DNA of 21,911 nt from Promethearchaeia archaeon (GTDB lineage: Archaea > Asgardarchaeota > Lokiarchaeia > Sigyniarchaeales > SOKP01), in assembly GCA_029856295.1 (NCBI GenBank), contig JAHQWS010000277.1, positions 1-21,911 of the forward strand. Reading direction: 5' to 3'. Shown piece by piece: positions 16,392-21,911 of this stretch. A model generated the notes under the pieces. That model had not been told where the DNA came from. It saw only the letters and a list, made by a program, of their open reading frames with translations, and did not search any database. The position numbers and the translations under genes are program-made. Position 1 is the stretch's first letter. The number at the start of each line of letters is the position of its first letter.

Positions 16392-17285
16392 TTATTTTCT
16401 CTCTATTTCTCTATATTTCACAACAGTTATTAATATAGCGATAAAAATCAAACCGCATCCAATCCATGCTTGTAATGATAAAACCTCGTTACCAATTAAA
16501 TAACTAGCAAATAAAACAGCAAAAACGGGCTCGAGTGTAAAAATAATAGCTGTCTGAGAAGGGCCTTGATATTGTTGGCCCCAGTTCTGAAATAAAAACG
16601 TAAGTGTGGTTACTATAAGGCCTATATAAACCATAATTAGCCAAAAACTCATATTAGCACTCATCAAATCATAAGATTCATTAAATAATAGAGAGGTGCC
16701 GAAACATAATAATGCTAGTGTTGTTAATTGGATAATAGAATAAAGGTAAACATCAACAGCTTTTACATATTTATCATTAAAAACAACGAAAAGAGCGCAA
16801 AATACGGCACAAATTAATACCAATATATCACCAATAATAACTTCGGCATTTCCGTCCAATAATAAGAAAGCCATTCCGGCAACTGATAAGGCAACTGCAA
16901 TCCATATTCTCATATTAACATCTTTTTTCTTAAAAATAATCCAAGCTAAAAACGGGACCATGACACAATTAAGTCCCGTAATAAATCCTGCTTTTCCGGC
17001 AGAAGTAGTTTGAAGTCCTATGGTTTGGAAAGCAATGGCGAAATAATAAATAATTCCACTGATAATTCCCATCCATATAATATCCTTATTTATCTTCTTT
17101 ATATAGATAAAAAATGGAGTAAATCCAAGGAGGGCTATTAAATACCTTAAGCCGAGATATAAAAAGATTGGCACTTCTTTAGTAACTGTTTTAGTAATGA
17201 TAAAGGTACTGCCCCATAGGATTGAAGTTAAGATTAATACTATAATCGCGAGGATTTTTTTTTCTGAATGGGAAATAGCAACCAT
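16392..17285 (-). CDS. EamA-family (DMT) transporter
   Basis: A 297-residue integral membrane protein with about ten hydrophobic helices arranged as two EamA repeats. The first helix holds the typical SILWGSTFIITK motif, and the second repeat has the LEPVFAVLFAS signature. Members export or exchange small metabolites such as amino acids or nucleotide precursors; the substrate is not predictable. The ATG at 17285 follows a palindrome-bearing intergenic region. The downstream metallohydrolase starts 18 bases after the stop, so its substrate or product may be what is transported. Confidence 0.92.
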   Translation of the reverse strand: MVAISHSEKKILAIIVLILTSILWGSTFIITKTVTKEVPIFLYLGLRYLIALLGFTPFFIYIKKINKDIIWMGIISGIIYYFAIAFQTIGLQTTSAGKAGFITGLNCVMVPFLAWIIFKKKDVNMRIWIAVALSVAGMAFLLLDGNAEVIIGDILVLICAVFCALFVVFNDKYVKAVDVYLYSIIQLTTLALLCFGTSLLFNESYDLMSANMSFWLIMVYIGLIVTTLTFLFQNWGQQYQGPSQTAIIFTLEPVFAVLFASYLIGNEVLSLQAWIGCGLIFIAILITVVKYREIERK

Positions 17286-17311
17286 AGTTATTCTGAGGCA
17301 TTATTATTTTC

Positions 17312-17340
17312 ATTAGTAAAAGTTTTCATATTTTACTAAT
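17312..17340. promoter_or_regulatory. Perfect 10-bp inverted repeat upstream of the transporter
   Basis: attagtaaaa (17312-17321) is exactly complementary to ttttactaat (17331-17340) across 9 bases. It lies 27-55 bases before the transporter ATG, where an operator overlapping the promoter or leader would sit. No regulator gene is adjacent. Confidence 0.45.
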
Positions 17341-17360
17341 CTTTTGATTTTTAATTAAAA

Positions 17361-17402
17361 CATTCTCTCAAATTTCATAGTTTTTGTGTTCTTTAGAGAA
17401 TG
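17361..17402. promoter_or_regulatory. 8-bp inverted repeat in the same divergent region
   Basis: cattctct (17361-17368) is the exact reverse complement of agagaatg (17395-17402), with a 26-base spacer. With the repeat at 17312-17340 it makes this divergent intergenic region unusually symmetric. Function is unknown. Confidence 0.3.
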
Positions 17403-17512
17403 AAAAAAATATCATGTAAAAGTTTAATATTGACAGTATAAATTTTTTTATATATCAAAAAATAAATAAATATTAAACAACAAATTAAAGAGATTCAATA
17501 GAGTTGATTTTT

Positions 17513-17950
17513 ATGCCAGAAATAGAAACTAAAATAGAAATAAATGCACCTCCAGATGTAATCTTTAAGATATTAGATGATTTTAAAAATGCACAGGTTT
17601 GGAACATAGTAATTACCCATACTGAGGAATTAGAACCAAATAAAAAGTATTTCTTTAAAACAAATATAGGAGATATGACCGCCACACGAACAGAGACTAT
17701 TGAGAATCAAAAAGTCGCAATGCTTCAAGAAGGGAGCCCTTTACAAGAAATGGCCTACATTTTAGCACCCAAAGGTGATGCTACAGAGGTTGCTTTATGG
17801 GGTATATTTGAATTAGAGGATCAACGAAGTATTATGAAAATGGCGGGCGAATTGCTACTTAAAAGTCTTAAAGTTTATGTTAACTATATTGTAGCCGGAA
17901 GGAAGCCCGAAGAATATACAAAATCGTTTGACGAGATAAAAAAAGCCTAA
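17513..17950 (+). CDS. SRPBCC (START-like) domain protein
   Basis: A 145-residue single-domain protein. It opens with the typical IETKIEINAPPDVIFKILDDF first strand and helix of the SRPBCC/polyketide-cyclase fold and closes with a long C-terminal helix (residues about 108-128) that lines the ligand cavity. The central strands match the family in order (WNIVITHTEEL, then YFFKTNIGD). Such proteins bind hydrophobic ligands or act as small cyclases and hydrolases; no catalytic residues can be named. ATG 17513 is preferred over TTG 17504. A TATA-like ttttttatata (17445-17455) lies about 60 bases upstream. It is transcribed alone. Confidence 0.85.
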   Translation: MPEIETKIEINAPPDVIFKILDDFKNAQVWNIVITHTEELEPNKKYFFKTNIGDMTATRTETIENQKVAMLQEGSPLQEMAYILAPKGDATEVALWGIFELEDQRSIMKMAGELLLKSLKVYVNYIVAGRKPEEYTKSFDEIKKA

Positions 17951-18000
17951 TATTTTTTTTGATTTTCATTTTTTTTTTAAATTATTACACAAATTTAGAG

Positions 18001-18561
18001 CTAAACAAGTTTTAGTAAATCCGCATCAGTTATAATTCCAATATATTTTCCATGTTCTTTTACAAGAACAGCAGAATAATTTGTTAATAAATTAGAGATA
18101 TCTTTTATATACCAGTCCTTTTCTACCTCTGGAAATGGTAATTCCTTAATAAGATCAACCTCTGCATTAATTAACTCATGGTTATCTGTTATTACTTTTT
18201 GTACTTTTTTTGAGGTAATACTTCCTAAATTCTTGTTGTTAGCAATAATAGGAAGTTGTGAAATATTATATTGATTCATTAATTCGACTGCTTTTTTAAT
18301 AGGAGATTTAGGATTTATAGCTATTGGATTTTTGCTCATAATATCATCAGCTTTTTTCTCTGTTTTTTTTCGAATCATCATCTCATGTTCTAAAAATTCA
18401 AACAATTTTTTAACCTTAGAATACGGAGGATCAATATCATCGTTTTCAATTCGAGAAATTGTTGATTGCTTCACATCAATTATCTTGGCAAGAATTTCTT
18501 GACTAATATCCAATTTCTTTCTTAAATCTTTTATTTCTTTTAATTCAGGTAAGATTTTCAT
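18001..18561 (-). CDS. HTH (XRE-type) transcriptional regulator with CBS pair
   Basis: A 186-residue archaeal regulator of the COG3620 type. Residues 8-62 form a lambda/XRE helix-turn-helix, with LDISQEILAKIIDVKQSTISRIE split across the two key helices. Two CBS motifs follow, about 70-130 (DDIMSKNPIAINP) and 135-186 (ending GIITDADLLKLV). CBS pairs bind adenosyl ligands such as AMP, ATP or S-adenosylmethionine and would make DNA binding metabolite-dependent. It is divergent from the DUF39-CBS sulfurtransferase across a 154-base gap containing palindromes. It is therefore the likely regulator of homocysteine synthesis, a point inferred from position. The ATG start is at 18561. Confidence 0.88.
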   Translation of the reverse strand: MKILPELKEIKDLRKKLDISQEILAKIIDVKQSTISRIENDDIDPPYSKVKKLFEFLEHEMMIRKKTEKKADDIMSKNPIAINPKSPIKKAVELMNQYNISQLPIIANNKNLGSITSKKVQKVITDNHELINAEVDLIKELPFPEVEKDWYIKDISNLLTNYSAVLVKEHGKYIGIITDADLLKLV

Positions 18562-18589
18562 TTTTTACAGTTGTGTATGTATAATTCTA

Positions 18590-18615
18590 ATGCATATTTC
18601 ATGCGGGTGATGCAT
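18590..18615. promoter_or_regulatory. Paired ATGCAT sites near the regulator start
   Basis: Two self-complementary ATGCAT hexamers (18590-18595 and 18610-18615) lie 20 bases apart, about two helical turns, with a partial ATGC between them. They begin 28 bases from the regulator ATG. This spacing suits cooperative binding of an XRE-type dimer, perhaps autoregulation. Confidence 0.45.
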
Positions 18616-18621
18616 AATTTT

Positions 18622-18649
18622 AATCTCAATTATTTATATAATTAAGATT
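18622..18649. promoter_or_regulatory. 28-bp near-perfect palindrome in the divergent promoter
   Basis: Centred between 18635 and 18636, 12 of 14 base pairs match; the left arm reads aatctcaattattt. It sits about 67 bases before the DUF39 GTG start and overlaps AT-rich promoter DNA. It is a candidate operator for the adjacent HTH-CBS protein, though its AT content weakens the case. Confidence 0.45.
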
Positions 18650-18706
18650 GTTTATATTATTAACTTTTATTGATATTTTTAAAACTAAAACAATATTTAA
18701 TTACAT

Positions 18707-18712
18707 GGTGAT
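18707..18712 (+). promoter_or_regulatory. Shine-Dalgarno site fixing a GTG start
   Basis: GGTGAT lies 3 bases before the GTG at 18716 and is complementary to the archaeal 16S rRNA end. An ATG at 18705 is in another frame and stops after four codons. Confidence 0.65.
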
Positions 18713-18715
18713 AGA

Positions 18716-20188
18716 GTGACTAAGACGTATTCTGAGATTAATGAAAAAATAAGAAATGGTAATGTAGTTGTATTAACTGCTGAAGAAATGATAGATTTTG
18801 TAGATGAACATGGAGTTAAAGTTGCTGCTGATGAAATTGACGTAGTTACTACAGGCACTTTTGGGCCGATGTGTTCAAGTGGAGCTTTTTTAAATTTTGG
18901 TAACACAGATCCTCCAATAAAATTTGAACATCTCTGGCTAAATGACGTCCATGCTTATCACGGTAACGCCGCAGTGGATTGTTATATTGGTTGTACGAGG
19001 ATGGCAGATATAAGCCCATTTGAATATGGTGGTGGCCATGTTATAGAAGACCTTGTTTCTGGAAAGCCAATAAGATTGAAAGGTAATTCATATACAACAG
19101 ATTGTTATCCATTGGCAGAAGTAGATACCGAATTTACTATTGATGATATTAATCAAGCTATTTTATGTAATCCAAGAAATGGATACCAGAGGTATGTATG
19201 CGCTGTAAATAGTTCTGAAAAAACAATATATACTTATATGGGGAAACTATTGCCTAATTTTGGAAATGCTCATTATGCTGGTGCTGGTAGCTTGAGCCCA
19301 TTAAGTAATGATCCAGATTATGAAACCATTGGATTAGGTACAAGAATCTTTCTAGGTGGTGGTATAGGCTATGTAATAGGGGAGGGAACTCAACATAGTC
19401 CTTCAAATAGATTCGGGACATTATTTCTTAAGGGAAATCTAAAGCAAATGACTCCTGAATATTTAAGAGGAGTGACTTATGAAAAATATGGTACCTCAAT
19501 GTTCGTGGGGGTAGGAATTCCCATTCCTATTTTAAATGAAGGGTTAGCCAAAAAAACAGCAATTAGTGATGAAAATCTTCTAACAGATGTTGTAGATTAT
19601 GGCGTACCCAGGAGAGATAGGCCTAAACTCAGACAAGTTACTTATAAAGAATTAAAAAGTGGTTCAATCGAGTTAAATGGAAAAAAAATTAAATGTTCAT
19701 CTTTATCCTCGCTTTTTCATTCCCGAAAAATTGCTGAAACTCTTAAAAACTGGATTCTCAATGGAAATTTTCTTTTAAATCCTCCAGCTGAAACCCTGCC
19801 AACAGATACTATATTTAAAACAATGAAATTAACATCTGAATTGAAATTTGTGAAAGATTTGAAAAAAGATGCGGAAATTTGTTATGAAGACTGTGATGTC
19901 AAAATTGTTGCTGAGAAAATCGTAAGAAAAAATACTAATCATATTGTCATTATCGACCGAGAACATACGCTGAAGGGAATTGTAACTAGCTTTGATATTA
20001 CAAAGGCCATTGCCGAAGATAAGCATGAGTTAAATGAGATAATTACGAAGCGTGTCTTTACAACTAAGGATAACGAGCCAATTAGTAACGCTGCAAGGAA
20101 AATGAAAATAAATAAAATTTCTGCTTTACCTGTCATTGATGATGAGAGAAAAGTAGTAGGTATAATAACAAGTGAGGAGCTGATGTAA
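18716..20188 (+). CDS. DUF39 L-aspartate semialdehyde sulfurtransferase with CBS pair
   Basis: A 490-residue protein. Residues 1-365 are the DUF39 (COG1900) domain, and 380-490 hold two CBS motifs, the second ending VVGIITSEELM. The family makes homocysteine from aspartate semialdehyde and a sulfur donor, as shown for the MA1821/MA1822 pair of Methanosarcina acetivorans. Cysteines at 53, 89, 93 and 130 are candidates for persulfide chemistry. Cys53 and Cys130 lie within one residue of the two I recall as essential in MA1821. The start is GTG. The NIL-ferredoxin partner begins 4 bases after the stop, so the pair is translationally linked. The CBS pair suggests allosteric control by an adenosyl ligand. 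Confidence 0.92.
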   Translation: MTKTYSEINEKIRNGNVVVLTAEEMIDFVDEHGVKVAADEIDVVTTGTFGPMCSSGAFLNFGNTDPPIKFEHLWLNDVHAYHGNAAVDCYIGCTRMADISPFEYGGGHVIEDLVSGKPIRLKGNSYTTDCYPLAEVDTEFTIDDINQAILCNPRNGYQRYVCAVNSSEKTIYTYMGKLLPNFGNAHYAGAGSLSPLSNDPDYETIGLGTRIFLGGGIGYVIGEGTQHSPSNRFGTLFLKGNLKQMTPEYLRGVTYEKYGTSMFVGVGIPIPILNEGLAKKTAISDENLLTDVVDYGVPRRDRPKLRQVTYKELKSGSIELNGKKIKCSSLSSLFHSRKIAETLKNWILNGNFLLNPPAETLPTDTIFKTMKLTSELKFVKDLKKDAEICYEDCDVKIVAEKIVRKNTNHIVIIDREHTLKGIVTSFDITKAIAEDKHELNEIITKRVFTTKDNEPISNAARKMKINKISALPVIDDERKVVGIITSEELM

Positions 20189-20192
20189 AAAT

Positions 20193-20588
20193 ATGACCGT
20201 TATAAACGTTACCTTACCATTCGGTTTAATAAAAAAGGTTGATGATTACTCAAAAATAATTAATGTAATTTTAGAACAGCACATATCAGTTAATATTTTA
20301 AAGTTTTCGACAGGACGGAGTGGGATTAATCTACTTTTAGACATTCCTGAGGATAAAATAAATAGTATTACTGAAGCACTAAAAAAGAATGATATAATTG
20401 TTAATAAAAAGGGAAGAGTAATCATTGACATTGATCTATGCATAGATTGTGGAGCTTGTGTGTCTCTTTGTCCAACAGATGCACTCCATATGGATGAAAA
20501 AGGGTTGTTAGAGTATTCCTTAGAACGTTGTTTAGGGTGTGGGCTCTGTATTGATGCTTGTCCTCGATCCGCGATTGAGGAAACATAA
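20193..20588 (+). CDS. NIL-domain ferredoxin, partner of DUF39 (MA1822-like)
   Basis: A 131-residue protein. Residues 1-70 form a NIL domain (a small ACT-like fold first seen in methionine ABC transporters). Residues 75-131 hold two [4Fe-4S] motifs, CIDCGACVSLCP and CLGCGLCIDACP. With the preceding DUF39 enzyme it should supply electrons, probably to reduce the persulfide or release the product during homocysteine formation. It starts 4 bases after the DUF39 stop and ends the operon, followed by a hairpin and T tract. The arrangement copies the MA1821-MA1822 pair of methanogens. Confidence 0.92.
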   Translation: MTVINVTLPFGLIKKVDDYSKIINVILEQHISVNILKFSTGRSGINLLLDIPEDKINSITEALKKNDIIVNKKGRVIIDIDLCIDCGACVSLCPTDALHMDEKGLLEYSLERCLGCGLCIDACPRSAIEET

Positions 20589-20596
20589 TTTTTTTT

Positions 20597-20628
20597 ATGT
20601 TTTATTAAATAAACATTCTTTTTTTTTT
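20597..20628 (+). terminator. Hairpin and T-tract terminator of the DUF39 operon
   Basis: atgttt (20597-20602) pairs with aaacat (20611-20616) around an 8-base loop, followed by a run of T residues on the plus strand. It begins 9 bases after the ferredoxin stop. The convergent hdrB gene has no T tract in its own direction here, so this site serves the plus strand. Confidence 0.6.
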
Positions 20629-20631
20629 GAA

Positions 20632-21642
20632 TTATTCCGAAGTTATTGTATTATAGATTTCCATGATTCTTTTGTCCTTTCTTTTTAAAGTAATACAACG
20701 TTCTTCTTCACAACCTCTCAAGATCGCAATTAATTCATTGATATGAATTGTGGGAATGTCTAACTTTTCTCCGAAATATTTGGTAATTTTTTCTCTATAT
20801 TCTGGTTTACTTAAAGTATATAAACAAGTAGGACATGGCATTAACATGAAATCAGCTTCAACATTTTCGGCGCTTTTTAGTTTCTTATAAGTAATCTTGA
20901 GCGCCTCTTTTGGATGTAAAACAACTTGGGATGCCCCCCATCCACAACACGCTTCTCTTTCTTGATAATCTACAGGATTTCCCCCAAATAGAGTAACTAA
21001 CTCTTCTAATTTGGTCTTATCCCTTAAATATGCTTCAGCAGTTTTTTTGTCTCTTGAAAGATTTAAATAATGACACCCATAATGAATCGCAACTTTAAGC
21101 TCTTTTAAATCAAATTTTAAAGTGTTTAATACTTCATTTCTAATTAGATATAATAAGTCTAAATCGTGGACTAATTTCAATTTTGGATTATCTAATATTT
21201 CATATTTTCCTGGATAATTTTTCCCAGAAGAATTTTCTCTTAAGCGATCTAATATTTCTTGAGTCTTTCTTTTTACATCGGGATTTTTTAAGAAATCCCT
21301 CCCCCTCAAGAGAGAATTGAAACAGCCATTACAGCTAACTAAAACGATATCTGCTTGCTGATTAAGTTCACTAAGATTTCTTTCATTTATTGCAGCAAAC
21401 TGAGCTCTTGTTATTAAATTCCTCTGGAAAAAGGTACCACTGCAACATGACTGATTTTCACAAACTGATACATCCAAATCGAGTTCTTCTAATAAATCAT
21501 AAATCCCCCAGCGTACTCCTGGAAAATATTTTTCAAGACAAGCTTTAAATAAGCATAACTTTTTGTTCCTGAAAAATTCAAGTTTATTAGGATACTTTCT
21601 TTCTATTTCATCCAAATCTAAAGCTAAATTATTAATTTCCAT
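20632..21642 (-). CDS. hdrB: Heterodisulfide reductase subunit B-like (HdrB)
   Basis: A 336-residue protein with two CCG domains. The first is Cys35, Cys66-Cys67, then Cys104 and Cys107 (SCNGC). The second is Cys190, Cys232-Cys233 (ACCGWG), then Cys270 and Cys273 (PCPTC). Both keep the CC-x36-CxxC spacing that binds noncubane [4Fe-4S] clusters in HdrB, where CoM-S-S-CoB or related disulfides are reduced. The HdrC-like gene ends 20 bases upstream on the same strand, matching the usual hdrC-hdrB order. Whether this archaeon uses a methanogen disulfide or another thiol cannot be told. No hdrA is visible in the window. Confidence 0.88.
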   Translation of the reverse strand: MEINNLALDLDEIERKYPNKLEFFRNKKLCLFKACLEKYFPGVRWGIYDLLEELDLDVSVCENQSCCSGTFFQRNLITRAQFAAINERNLSELNQQADIVLVSCNGCFNSLLRGRDFLKNPDVKRKTQEILDRLRENSSGKNYPGKYEILDNPKLKLVHDLDLLYLIRNEVLNTLKFDLKELKVAIHYGCHYLNLSRDKKTAEAYLRDKTKLEELVTLFGGNPVDYQEREACCGWGASQVVLHPKEALKITYKKLKSAENVEADFMLMPCPTCLYTLSKPEYREKITKYFGEKLDIPTIHINELIAILRGCEEERCITLKRKDKRIMEIYNTITSE

Positions 21643-21662
21643 TTTAAACTATTATTTTAATA

Positions 21663-21911
21663 TTATTTGCGTTTTCTCTTTTTATTTTTATTGATTTTAC
21701 TTGCTTTAAACACATATTTTATTCGGGCGAAATTACATATTTCATCTAATTCATCAATCCGTTCTTGAGGAAGGTTATCTCCAAGTGCTTCTTCCACAAC
21801 TACACCAGTTGTTAAAAATCTTTCAGACATCTCAACATATTTGGTAAGATCGTTATATCGAGGGCCATACCCTTTTTTGAATGATTCATTTCTCAGATTT
21901 ATGATTAATAA
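21663..21911 (-). CDS. hdrC: HdrC-like protein, C-terminal part (5' truncated by window edge)
   Basis: 82 residues are open to the window edge on the minus strand, so the start lies beyond base 21911. The visible part begins LLIINLRNESFKKGYGPRY and continues with FLTTGVVVEEALG, which matches the region after the second iron-sulfur motif of HdrC, usually an LRxxAxxxG helix and a short tail. It ends in a basic KINKNKKRKRK tail. No cysteine pairs are visible in this part, as expected if both clusters lie upstream. The position directly ahead of hdrB supports an HdrC, which passes electrons to HdrB. Confidence 0.6.
   Translation of the reverse strand, partial: LLIINLRNESFKKGYGPRYNDLTKYVEMSERFLTTGVVVEEALGDNLPQERIDELDEICNFARIKYVFKASKINKNKKRKRK

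Noticed and set aside
16219..16503. Plus-strand open frame of 94 codons
   Set aside because: It is antisense to the start of the DUF3604 gene and the end of the transporter gene, both well supported by motifs.

Overview
The window most likely comes from an Asgard archaeon (Promethearchaeota), probably a Lokiarchaeia-like lineage. The DNA is strongly AT-rich. It encodes a complete set of eukaryote-like ubiquitin-conjugation proteins, three free-standing Rab/Ras-like small GTPases and a longin-domain/P-loop fusion, next to ordinary archaeal metabolism (DUF39 homocysteine synthesis, HdrB/HdrC). Promoters look archaeal (TATA-like boxes), and Shine-Dalgarno motifs are patchy. Lineage is inferred from gene content; no rRNA or tRNA is present to confirm it.

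Layout. 1-1656: 3' part of an N6-adenine DNA methyltransferase. 1766-2287: small GTPase. 2392-3201: metallo-beta-lactamase-fold hydrolase. 3202-3567: gene-free gap between convergent genes holding a strongly folded RNA candidate. 3568-4983 (-): FAD oxidoreductase. 5491-8584 (+): longin-GTPase fusion, JAMM deubiquitinase, E1 and E2. 8651-8905 (-): ubiquitin ending exactly in Gly-Gly. 9087-11387 (-): two paralogous seven-helix membrane proteins with a C-terminal eight-cysteine RING-like domain. 11581-11742 (-): 53-residue zinc ribbon. 12115-12245 (-): probable frameshifted small gene. 12467-13024: SAM methyltransferase. 13065-14309 (-): tandem paralogous small GTPases. 14475-17285 (-): DUF3604/PHP metallohydrolase and EamA transporter. 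17513-17950: SRPBCC protein. 18001-18561 (-): HTH-CBS regulator, divergent from 18716-20588 (+), the DUF39-CBS / NIL-ferredoxin homocysteine pair. 20632-21911 (-): HdrB and the end of an HdrC-like protein.

How the genes may work together. The 5.5-11.4 kb block could hold a full ubiquitin cascade: ubiquitin, a minimal ThiF-type E1, an E2 with HPN motif and catalytic Cys, a JAMM isopeptidase, and two membrane proteins with RING-like domains that are candidate E3 ligases. The E2 ends in a very acidic tail and both RING-like proteins end in very basic tails, which suggests electrostatic E2-E3 docking. The longin-GTPase at the head of the operon hints at a link to membrane identity or trafficking. 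Near the right edge, CBS-pair domains occur both in the regulator and in the sulfurtransferase it faces, so one small-molecule ligand may control transcription and activity of homocysteine synthesis. Those links are inference; the individual family assignments rest on visible motifs.
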